Assembly: GCF_000149955.1 (NCBI RefSeq)
Contig: NC_030988.1
Coordinates: 4,478,380-4,542,379 of the forward strand
Direction: 5' to 3'
From: Fusarium oxysporum f. sp. lycopersici 4287
Lineage: Eukaryota; Ascomycota; Sordariomycetes; Hypocreales; Nectriaceae
DNA length: 64,000 nucleotides
In this document: piece after piece, positions 52,549 to 62,659 of the stretch
Layout of the letters: each line of letters begins with the position of its first letter
Numbering within the stretch: position 1 is the first letter of the stretch
The notes under the pieces: generated by a model
Databases searched by the model: none
What the model saw: only the letters and a program-made list of their open reading frames with translations
What the model was told of the DNA's origin: nothing
Made by a program: the position numbers and the translations under genes

Positions 52549-55324
52549 ATGCCAGCACATTCACCGCATGAGCAACGCGAGGTCAGCCATAACCAGTTCC
52601 GCGACCATACTGTCATCCACCAGGGAAACGTTCAAGGGAACGTCTACTACGGCGCGCCCCACCCGGCGGCCCGCGCCGAAGTCGTCCGCGTCATTCCATA
52701 TCCCCGCAACGAGGATCTGGTCCATCGACGGGATCTCATCGACAGACTAGATAAGCTTTTGCCATCGACGCTGGGATTGCGCAGTGCCGCGCTCTGGGGC
52801 CTAGGAGGATCGGGGTAGGTGTCCGCTTTCGGCATGGTACGATTGTCGCGAACGGGCTAACAGAGGAATGAATCAAGCAAGACACAGATCGCGCTAGACT
52901 ACGCATATCGACGATGTGACGCCGACGACGACTGCTACGTATTTTGGGTGCATGCCGACAGCGAAGCGACTTTCCTAGCCGATTATAAGACGATTGGCAA
53001 GAAGCTCGGGATCGACGAGCGGCTTGATGGGACAGACCTGCTCGATGCAGTGCGCAACGGGATTGAAGCTCGATCGAAATGGCTGATGATCCTCGATAAC
53101 GCCGACAACCTGAGGTTATTTGGAGTGGGTCAAGTGAAAGGGGAAGGGATGGCCGAGAACCTATATAAATACATTCCTCATGCATTGCAAGGGACGGTGC
53201 TGTGGACAAGTCGAGACGCGCACATTGCAGGCACGCTTGTTGGAGCGCGACGTGGTGTCGAGGTGCAGTCCATGGCTGTAGATGAGGCAACAACACTTCT
53301 CGCAAGGGTCCGAGATGAGCCAATAAGTACAGAGCAGGCAGTGGAGGAGGCAGGAGTGGATGCTCTTCTGCAGGAACTACAGTGCCTCCCGTTGGCGATC
53401 TCACAAGCCGGCGCATACATGCGGCGGATGTCGATGACAGCCGAACAGTATCTGGATCTCCTCAGACAAGGCAAGACCCGATGGGAGGTGCTGAAGGTGA
53501 GCGATGCCGATCGACATCGACGACCGGAGGTATCGAACAGTGTGCTTGAGACGTGGAGGATCTCGATAGAGCGGATCCGAGTGGAGAGCGAGACATCATA
53601 CCGGATATTACACGTGGTTGCGTATGTGGACTGTCAAGACATACCTCACGAGCTAGTAGCAGCGACGGCTCGTCGATACGATAAAGAGGATGAAGAGGAT
53701 GTCATTTCAACCGGACAAGTCTCAGACCTTGAGGTTTTGGAAGCAGCCACACGCCTGACAGAGTTTTCTTTCCTCAGCCTTCGCCAGACAGAGGATAGTG
53801 GGAGAAGGTACGAGATGCACAAGCTTGTGCAAGAGGCTATACGATATGGGCTGAGGGTGAGAGGCTCTGTAGCAACAACCATTGGCAATGCATTGAGGGC
53901 AGACGAGGGGCCAAAAGAGGATGAGGGATACTACTGTGGCAAGGCGCTGCAGGTAGTGGGCGACCTCTTCCCGTCATCAGAACCTACTACATGGGCACGA
54001 TGCGAGGAGTACCTGACGCATGCCATTCAAGTAGGGGAGTGGGCGGAGGTAGGCGGGACAGAGACGGAGACAGCAAATTTACTTCAGAGAGTATCATACT
54101 TTCTTTATGAACGAGGTCGGTGGAGAGAGAAAGAGCCGGTAAACAGTCGGGCTTGGGGTCTGCGACGAGAGGTGCTCGGGGAGAAGCATCCTGATACAAT
54201 CGACAGCATGGCAGACCTCGCGGCGACATACCATGCGCAGGGTCGATATGAGGAGGCCGAAGGGCATCTACCAAGAAGTACTAGAACTCCGACGAGAGGT
54301 GCTCGAGGAGAAGCATCCTGATACGATCAGCAGCATGGCAGATCTCGCGGCGACATACCATGCGCAGGGTCGATATGAGGAGCCCGAAGGCATCTACCAA
54401 GAAGTACTAGAACTCCGACGAGAGGTGCTCGAGGAGAAGCATCCTGATACGATCAGCAGCATGGCGTCACTCGCGACGATATACCATGCTCAGGGTCGAT
54501 ATGAGGAGGCTGAGAAACTGAAAGATAAAGTACTGGAACTCCGACGAGAGGTGCTTGGGGAGAAGCATCCTGATACGATCAGCAGCATGGCGGAACTCGC
54601 GGCGACATACCATGCTCAGGGTCGATATGAGGAGGCTGAGAAACTGAAAGATAAAGTACTGGAACTCCGACGAGATGTGCTCAGGGAGAAGCATCCTGAT
54701 ACGATCAGCAGCATGGCGTCACTCGCGACGATATACCATGCGCAGGGCCGATATGAGGAGGCCGAAGGCTTCTACCAAGAAGTATTAGACCTCCAACGAG
54801 ATGTGCTCGGGGAGAAGCATCCAGATACGATCAGCAGCATGGCGGAACTCGCGGCGACGTACCATAATCAGGGCCGATATGAGGAGGCCGAAGGCATCTA
54901 CCAAGAAGTATTAGACCTCCAACGAGAGGTGCTCGGGGAGAAGCATCCAGATACGATCAGCAGCATGGCGGAACTCGCGGCGACGTACCATAATCAGGGC
55001 CGATATGAGAAGGCTGAGAAACTGAAAGATAAAGTACTGGAACTCCGACGAGATGTGCTCGGGGAGAAGCATCCAGATACGATCAGCAGCATGGCGGAAC
55101 TCGCGGCGACGTACCATAATCAGGGCCGATATGAGGAGGCCGAAGGCATCTACCAAGAAGTATTAGACCTCCAACGAGAGGTGCTTGGGGCGAAGCATCC
55201 AGATACAATACAGAGTATGGAGTATCTTGCCTCAATCCAGGAGGCTCTACAGCAGCTACCAAGTCTCAGAGTCAGTCCAGTCTCTAACAATCACAAAAGC
55301 GGACGAAAAGGAAGCCGAGTCTAA
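52549..55324 (+). pseudogene. NLR B: amyloid-type motif, NB-ARC, long TPR array, 1-nt frameshift
   Basis: Exon 1 is 52549-52814 and exon 2 starts at 52878; the 63-bp intron again splits the P-loop. Residues 15-35 carry the motif NQFRDHTVIHQGNVQGNVYY. The NB-ARC domain is closely related to NLR A (WLMILDNADN, VLWTSRDAHIAG, LPLAISQAGAYMRRM, MHKLVQEAIR). The TPR array has eight 42-residue units and a partial ninth. In the first unit, at 54262-54264, the run GAAGGGCATC has one G more than all sister units (GAAGGCATC); this shifts the frame and ends the protein at 54321. The downstream array (54270-55324) is completely open in the other frame. So it is a one-base frameshift in a repetitive tract: real, strain-specific, or an assembly error. 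Confidence 0.8.
54166..55250 (+). repeat. 126-bp TPR-coding tandem array
   Basis: Eight full units of 126 bp plus a partial one, each encoding REVLGEKHPDTISSMAELAA and the helix GRYEEAEG/K. Units are nearly identical in DNA. Two linker versions alternate irregularly (GIYQEVLELR and KLKDKVLELR), as do SMASLATIY and SMAELAATY, which points to shuffling by recombination. Confidence 0.85.
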
Positions 55325-55791
55325 GACAGGGCTCAGACCTCTGTGGAATGATCTACGTAAGACAACTGACAAGTTTTGTAAGTCGAGGTTCTTACGATCG
55401 CAGCAGGGGCCTTGACGAGTCTCTCCATTCCTACCTGATCGTCCTCACTTAGATTCATTTGACTCGGGGTAACAGATGGGAATTGATTAGCATTCTCTGT
55501 ACAGTATTGTAGTTTTTCTTGGAATGATGCATAAGTATTATTGCGGATGACTATGGCTTCAGGTCAAAAGTGGGCGTTGTGATAATTTAGAATGGTAATC
55601 TGGAGCAAATTAGCCTCTGGATAAGTTAAAATGTCACCTGTAGAGGGTACGTACATGCTGTTATTGCTAGCTGACGACAGGGAGTATATCGGCTTCAGCT
55701 GTTTACTGTGCATGCGCCACATCTAAGCCTCTTTCGGACATTCTTAAGAAAACTTCAATAAAAGATTACTGACGCTGAACCCGCACCCCAC
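55325..55791 (+). other. 3' flank of NLR B, shared with NLR A
   Basis: No coding signal. The last 150 bases match the minus strand next to the truncated LINE at 45.9 kb. The LINE inserts right at the end of this shared flank. Confidence 0.5.
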
Positions 55792-55811
55792 TGTATATAT
55801 TTTAGCTAGAT

Positions 55812-56666
55812 ATGCTGAACAAGACTGAAACACCACGGTCGTCGGTTCAATCGTATGCAGACGCAGCCAGGATGACATCCACCAGCATGTCCAGTCAATC
55901 TTCATCTGCAGCCCGATCGGCAACTCCAGAACCGGTGTTCTGCACAGTCGACACATCCAGAGTTCCTGAAGACCATCTTGGAGACGCTACACCAACAATG
56001 ATTCGCAAGACCGTGGAGCAGGAGATGCGACAGTCAAGTGACCAACCTCACTGGCGATGCGTCGCAGTGACCAGAGATGGACGGAATGCCAACCGCCTCA
56101 GGATTATAGGTAGGAACGAAGAAGAAATACAGAAGATCAAGACTATCCTTGAAACCAGGAAAGCTCCAGGTGCAAGAGTCCTTCGGGACCAACTATATCC
56201 TATCAAAGTTGATAGCATGAATCGTATGGCCGTCTTTGACCAGGCGTTTAACATCCTCCCTGGAGCAATAGAAGCCTTAAACCAGGAGAATGAAGTCCAG
56301 ATTGCCAAGGTAGCCTGGCTGAGCCGGAAGGCCAACCCCAAGTCATATGGATCCATGGTGGTGTACCTCACTAAGAGCAGCGACGCCAAGAGACTACTGC
56401 AGGAACACTACTTTCTCGTCGCAGGTGAATCGGCATATACGAGTGTATTTGAGCAGACTACTGGACCGGAACAATGCTATAACTGCCAAGAGCTCGGCCA
56501 CAAAGCATACGCATGCAGCAAGCCTCGAGTATGTGCAAGGTGCGCCGCTGAGGGTCATCATCATAGTGAGTGCCAGGCGCAGATACCAAAGTGCGTCCTC
56601 TGCAGTGGTCCGCATGAGTCATTCAGTAGAAATTGCCTGAAACTCCACCCCAGGCGGCATGAGTAA
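55812..56666 (+). CDS. LINE ORF1 (gag-like, zinc knuckles)
   Basis: 284 aa. The N-terminus is Ser/Thr-rich, and the middle resembles an RNA-binding fold. The C-terminus has three CCHC-type knuckles ([28 protein letters not shown] and [15 protein letters not shown]). It would coat the element RNA as the LINE ribonucleoprotein. Its TAA overlaps the ORF2 start by 8 bases (56659-56666), as expected for translational coupling. The frame is intact. Confidence 0.85.
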   Translation: MLNKTETPRSSVQSYADAARMTSTSMSSQSSSAARSATPEPVFCTVDTSRVPEDHLGDATPTMIRKTVEQEMRQSSDQPHWRCVAVTRDGRNANRLRIIGRNEEEIQKIKTILETRKAPGARVLRDQLYPIKVDSMNRMAVFDQAFNILPGAIEALNQENEVQIAKVAWLSRKANPKSYGSMVVYLTKSSDAKRLLQEHYFLVAGESAYTSVFEQTTGPEQCYNCQELGHKAYACSKPRVCARCAAEGHHHSECQAQIPKCVLCSGPHESFSRNCLKLHPRRHE

Positions 56667-59600
56667 GTTGTTCCGGGTGATGCAACTGAATGTGAGAAAG
56701 CAGGATGCGGTGCACGAAAGCCTTATGAACGATAAGAATCTTCGAGAATACACAGCGATCGCGATCCAAGAGCCTCAGGCACACCAGAAGGACGGCAAGC
56801 TACTGACGATTCCTATGAGACATCCGAGATGGGTCAAGATGGTCCCGACTGTTTGGAGGGAGGGAAGATGGCCGATCCGAAGCATGTTATGGGTGAACAA
56901 GGATGTGGAGGCGGAGCAGATACCGATACAGACGGCAGATATGACGGCAGCCATCTTGCGACTTCCTGGACGCCTAGTACTGGTTGTGTCCGTTTACGTA
57001 CCGGGACGAGACGATGAGGCGTTGCAAGGTACCTGCAACCTGCTGCATCAGGTCATTTCAGGCACAAGAAGACAAGCCGGTGGGCTGGTGGATGTGGTAA
57101 TTGTTGGAGACTTCAACCGACACGACCAATTATGGGGAGGAGATGAGATATCCTTGACGAGGCAAGGCGAAGCGGATCAGATCATCAGCCTTATGACTGA
57201 GTTTGATCTAACGAGCCTGCTTCCAAGGGGGACGAAGACGTGGAGTGGCGGAGATTTCGAGACAACAGTCGACCTGGTCCTTGCTTCGGCAGACCTAGCG
57301 ACCTCGACTGTCAAGTGTATGATACACGGCACAGAGCACGGATCCGATCATCGTGCTATCGAGACGGAGTTCGATGTCTCTGTTCCGATGCCGCAAGCCC
57401 AGGAGCGACTTTTGCTCAAGAACGCACCATGGAAGAAGATCAACGCCCGGATTGCCGAGGCGTTAGAGTCCATTCCGGAACAAGGCACCGTACAGCAGAA
57501 GACTGACAGGCTTATGACAGTGGTGCTGGAGGCAGTCCGCGCGCTAACACCCAGAGCTAAGCCGTCACCATACGCAAAGCGTTGGTGGACCTCAGACCTC
57601 ACGCAACTTCGGCAGATATACACACACTGGAGGAACCGTGCCAGAGCATCGAGACGTGCGGGACGAGCATGCGAGGAGCTTGAGGACACGGCGAGAGGAG
57701 CAGCAAAGCAGTACCATGATGCCATCAGACAGCAGAAAAAGACGCATTGGAACGAGTTTTTAGCCGATAACGACAACATATGGAAGGCAGCAAAGTATCT
57801 CAAGTCCGGAGACGATACAGCATTTGGCAAAGTACCCCAACTCACGAGGGTCGACGGCACACGTACGACCAACAATATCGAACAGGCCGAGGAGATGTTA
57901 GTCACGTTCTTCCCTCCATTGCCGCAGCACATCGAGGTGGAAGGGGATCGACCCCAGCGCGGATCTGCTGTCGTCATGCCAAATATCACTATGGAGGAGG
58001 TAGAGCGACAGCTTTTCGCGGCGAAATCATGGAAAGCACCCGGCGAAGATGGGCTACCAATCGCAGTCTGGAAACAGATCTGGCCTTCTGTCAAGCACCG
58101 AGTCTTCTCACTTTTTCGTGCTTCGTTGGAAGATGGCGTGCTGCCGGATCAATGGAGACATGCCAAGATCATTCCTCTGAAGAAACCAAACAAGGAAAAC
58201 TATTCGATCGCGAAGGCATGGAGGCCCATCTCGCTTCTATCTACCCTGGGCAAAATACTAGAGGCGGTCGTCGCAGAAAGGATCTCGCATGCTGTTGAAA
58301 CACACGGATTACTGCCAACAAATCACTTTGGAGCTCGTAAACAACGTTCCGCTGAGCAGGCTTTGATGCTGCTGCAAGAGCAGATCTACGCCGCCTGGCG
58401 AGGTCGATGGATCCTTAGCCTGGTGAGCTTTGACGTCAAAGGAGCTTACAACGGGGTGTGCAAAGAGAGACTCATCCAAAGACTGAGAGCAAGGGGCATA
58501 CCAGAGGATCTACTTCGCTGGATCGAAGCTTTTTGCTCGGATCGCACAGCGACTATTCAGGTCAACGGACAGACATCCGAGAAGCGAGAGTTGCCACAAG
58601 CCGGGTTGCCGCAGGGCTCCCCTCTGTCCCCGATCCTGTTCCTCTTCTTCAACGCGGACCTTGTCCAGCAACGCATCGATTGTTATGGGGGAGCGATAGC
58701 GTTTGTGGATGACTTAAACTGCGTGGGTGACAGGTCCAACCGCAGAAAGTACCCACAAGAGGGGATCAAAGGGATCATTAAGAAAGCTCTAGACTGGGAG
58801 AGAAGAAGTGGCGCGACGTTCGAGACAGAAAAGGACGGCGATCATACACTTCACGCGGAAAGCATACAAGTCCGACGAGGAACCTTTCGCGATCAGGGGA
58901 CAGCTCATTCGGCCCAAGTCTCAGGTCAAGGTTCTGGGAATGATCATGGATGCCGGCCTCAAATATAAAGAGCACATTGCACGGGCAGCGGCTAAGGGAT
59001 TGAACGCTGCGATGGAGCTGCAAAGGCTCAGGGGTCTTACTCCGAGGACAGCGAGGCAGTTGTTCGCAGCCACGGTGGCCCCGGTCGTGGACTACGCCTC
59101 AAACGTATGGATGCATGCATGCAGGTATAGAAGAGCCAGCCCTATCAACCGGGTTCAGAGGATTGGGGCAAATGCAATCGTGGGGACATTCCTCACAGTG
59201 GCTACAAGCGTAGCAGAAGCAGAGGCACATATCGCCAGTGTACATGAGCGGTTCTGGAAACGGGCCATCAAGATGTGGACTGATCTACATACCCTTCCGA
59301 CAACCAACCCTCTCCGAAGCTCTACATCTCGCATTCGAAAGTTCAGAAGATACAATCGCTCGCCATTCTACGAGGTAGCAGTGGCACTCAATGAGATCCC
59401 GATGGAAGAACTAGAAACGATCAACCCTTTCACGTTGGCACCCTGGGTAGAACGGGTGCAGACTATAGTAGATGATGGGGATAGTTTAGGGACAACACAA
59501 GCAGATCTAGGATGGGCGGTACGGGCAGCAGTGAGCAGTTCGGCGCGGAATGGGGTAGTCGGAGTTGGCGGGGTCATCGAGATCCCCACCTCGGTGCGAG

Positions 59601-60433
59601 GAGGACCGAAGCTTGAGCGCTTTTCCTTCACGCTCGGCATGAGGACGGAGCAGAACCCATTTTCCGGACAACTAGCAGCGATGGCTTACGCTTTGAGACA
59701 CTTACCCGACCTTGAGTATCGAAGCGTGGCACTGTTGGCGAGCAACAAAGCCGCCGTGCTCACAGTCCGAAACCCTCGCCAGCAGTCCGGTCAAGAGTAT
59801 GTTAAATGCATATATGATTCCATCAATGTATTGAGGGTCAAAGGAAACGTGGTGGCTGTCATATGGATGCCCACCAGTGCTGAACACAGGCTCCTGAAAA
59901 TGGCTAAGAAAGAGGCGCGAAGTGCGAGCCAAGACGGTGCCGTCCCGGCTCAGAAGTTTCCCCAAATGCGATCGACGACCCTGAATATAGCCCGATCGAG
60001 CCAGCGTGCAAACCAACGGCTACCAGACAATGTTGGGAAGTTTTCGAAGAAGGTTGATGCTGCGCTCCCGGGTAAGCACACTCGATTGCTCTATGATGGC
60101 TTGTCACGGAGAGAAGCCAGCGTGCTAGCACAACTTAGGACAGGCATGGCCAGATTAAATGGATACCTCTTCCGGATCAGCATAGCAGCGTCACAGAAAT
60201 GCGCATGCGGACAAGCGACAGAGACAGTAGAGCACTTTCTCTTTCGATGCACGAAATGGACAGCGCACAGGACTGAGATGCTGCAGTGCACGGAGACATC
60301 GAGAGGAAACCTCTCGTTCTACCTAGGAGGAAAGTCACCATCAGATGACGCAAAGTGGACGCCAAACATGCAGGCAGTCCATGCAACTATACGATTTACA
60401 ATGGCCACAGGCCGACTCGACACACAATACTGA
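56659..60433 (+). pseudogene. LINE ORF2 (endonuclease, reverse transcriptase, RNase H-like), frameshifted
   Basis: The first frame (56659-58968) encodes an APE-type endonuclease ([38 protein letters not shown]) and the reverse transcriptase ([28 protein letters not shown], and AFVDDLN at the FADD catalytic site, where Val replaces Ala). At 58831-58834 one extra G (GAAAAGGACG) shifts the frame. The second frame carries on from about 58835 to 60433 with the thumb, an RNase H-like region of weak match (VVGVGGVI, NPFSGQLAAMAYAL) and a C-terminal CCHC (CACGQATETVEHFLFRC). With one indel and no stops, this copy decayed recently. Confidence 0.8.
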
Positions 60434-60895
60434 AACCAGATTGCAAGAATCTCACCTACTTACTCTTACTAACTTACTTACACTAAACACCCAACACCCA
60501 ACACCCCGTCTCATACAAGCGGACGTCGCTTCAGCCGCCGTAGATAGGACGTTGAACACTTGAAGAATAGCCTTCAAGCTAGTTCGCTGGCTATACTAGT
60601 AAATCAGGGGAAAACGCAGGGAGCAATAGGGTAGAAGGAAAAGCACAATCGAGGAACAGGCGCATTATGGGCTTGAGGAGACCTATTTCAATTCATATGG
60701 TGAAAAGCAAGGTACAGTCTGGGCTTTAGGAAATGCGGACACAGATTGAGCAACGTGTAGCACAGCATGGGCTTGGAGAGGCGAGGACGAAAACTAAGCA
60801 ATGTACGTACGAATTAGTGACTAGTGCCCTATCGGCCAAAATAAGCCGCCGGGCGTAATAAATTGTATTGTATTGTATTGTATTGTATATATTTT

Positions 60896-61238
60896 GTCTA
60901 ACGACCCTAACTTCTATAAGACCATCGCGTGGTTCAGATTCAGCTTTACTCCGATGGGAAGTGCAATAGTATATTGCTACACCTTGTTATGTGCCCTACA
61001 ATACCACATCACCTTACAAACCGCCTTGCACGGATAGTCCTGTTTAATACCTTACATCACTCCAGAGACGAAATCGGACGCCTGCAGCATTCGAATACTA
61101 CTTAACCAAGGGGCATTTTCCCTTTCTGCTTGAACCCCAAACGACATGACACTCTTCTCACACCTAAGGAAGACCGATGGCGGTATAGAGTAGAAGATTG
61201 TATAGTAACAACCACAAAACACCTGAGCATCAAAGGCC
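60896..61238. other. Intergenic, right flank of the LINE
   Basis: No coding signal on the plus strand; promoter region of the 2EXR gene. Confidence 0.4.
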
Positions 61239-61985
61239 ATGTCGTTCCATCTCTTTCCCCTTCTACCGCTCGAATTGCGAGTGCAGATATGGGGGATCGC
61301 TCTGCGGAGTGCGGCCATGTCAGTTGTCTCCCTTAGCTTGGACACCATCTGCTCCTCGAAAAGCGGATTATCCTGTGCTTCTGAGACAGTTCGGCAACCT
61401 GGGTCATATCGTATTGCGCTATCATGCAAAGAGGCCTTAGCTGAATGGGAGAGAACCACAAGTCTCTTCTCGGAGTGGGCCTCTGTCAGGTTCTGCGTAT
61501 CTCGAACCATCTTCTTGCTGCTTGACCTAGTGCAGCTGAAGTCTAACTCAGTGAGCGAGACGCTTCTATTCACAGGCAGGATTTCGTGTATCCAGCATGT
61601 CGCTTTCTTTGCAGAATCAGGAATCAACCTGATAGAAGTCCTGACGATCCTCACCAATCTCAATCATCTAGAGACCATCTTCATAATTGTTCCGCAATGC
61701 CCTGTCAAAGATATGCCATCTGTAGATCGCCACAGGATCCAGTCAACAGCACAGTTTTTGGCCAATCTGACGACTGAGTCACCTCCGACTACAGGTTGTA
61801 TCGTGACTGAACCAGTCGACCTTTATCTAGAAGGCAGCTTTCCCGATCCCAAATTCGAAGCGTTCTATACCGGCGTCAATGCTCCTTCCGTAGAACTTGT
61901 AATGTCACGGTGTAGCAAAGACTGTCAACACGACCGGAAACCTGCCAAATGGTCGGTTGGTTGCTCTCTGCTTGACTGTACATGA
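61239..61985 (+). CDS. 2EXR-domain protein
   Basis: Open frame of 248 aa. The start (FHLFPLLPLELRVQIWGIAL) is the 2EXR signature (F-x2-F-x-x-LPxELRxxIW), named for two ExR sites; this large fungal family has no known biochemical role. The following regions (YRIALSCKEALAEWERTT, IQHVAFFAESGINLIEVL, LNHLETIFIIVPQCP) fit family members. The end near 61985 is Cys-rich. Usual family proteins are 250-450 aa, so a 3' exon may be missing. Common in gene-poor, variable regions. Confidence 0.6.
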   Translation: MSFHLFPLLPLELRVQIWGIALRSAAMSVVSLSLDTICSSKSGLSCASETVRQPGSYRIALSCKEALAEWERTTSLFSEWASVRFCVSRTIFLLLDLVQLKSNSVSETLLFTGRISCIQHVAFFAESGINLIEVLTILTNLNHLETIFIIVPQCPVKDMPSVDRHRIQSTAQFLANLTTESPPTTGCIVTEPVDLYLEGSFPDPKFEAFYTGVNAPSVELVMSRCSKDCQHDRKPAKWSVGCSLLDCT

Positions 61986-62659
61986 TATAGATACCTTGTC
62001 TCTGCACAAAGTGGCGTCGTTCGTTATTACATCCTTGTATCACCGAGGGTCGGGCGTAAGTGGATGCAAGCTGGGCATAGTCCTATGGTAACAAGCATAG
62101 GTTTCATGGGCCACTGTGAATCCTGCATTTGTCAGGTCAGTGATGCTTTTCAGTTTCGAGGAGCAGAACTTACGACTGGACAGTTTCCATAGACCGAGGT
62201 AAAGATATACCCGAATAGATATCCCTTGGAACTAAGATCCATAAGTCAGCTCAGGAGAAACATTGTGTAGCACAAATATCGGGCATTCTCTTGGCCAAAA
62301 CCGTGTATAATTTCGCCATTGTATCCTGGAAGCGTCCACGACGCTTGCTTCTTACAGGCAGAGAGCCATACACCGTATACTGTGCTCCCTCCCTACTTGC
62401 CAGCACAGTAGGCCGATTTGAAATATTCCCCGTTCTGGAAGATGTCCATTTCAACAGCGTTCAAATTCGAGGGCTGTTTCTCTGCTTTCCAAATGATCCC
62501 GTAAACAATCCAACAATGGCTCTGTCATTTTCTTTAAAGGCAACTAGACAGCTTAGAAGCTCCTCCAATGTCTCGCAATATTGACTGTATATCACTCCCC
62601 TACTTACAGAACGTCAAGAGGAATCACCGCAAAGCCATCGAGAAGATCATCATATCAGC
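61986..62659. other. Intergenic, upstream of the second oxidase-like gene
   Basis: Frames at 62251-62584 on both strands mirror each other and carry no motif. Otherwise empty. Confidence 0.35.

Larger units (their letters stand above)
55804..60883 (+). mobile_element. Tad/I-like LINE, nearly full length
   Basis: A non-LTR retrotransposon with two overlapping ORFs, a 450-bp 3' untranslated end and a (TTGTA) tail instead of poly-A. It is flanked by tgtatatatttt at 55792-55803 and 60884-60895, a 12-bp target duplication (its first bases overlap the tail, so the true length is uncertain). Only 8 bases precede the ORF1 ATG, so the 5' end may be slightly truncated. Two further copies of its 3' end lie at 45606-45867 and 24016-24102. 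Confidence 0.85.

Noticed and set aside
54166..55250. CRISPR-like array or satellite
   Set aside because: The 126-bp units have no spacers and encode TPR motifs in frame with the NLR.
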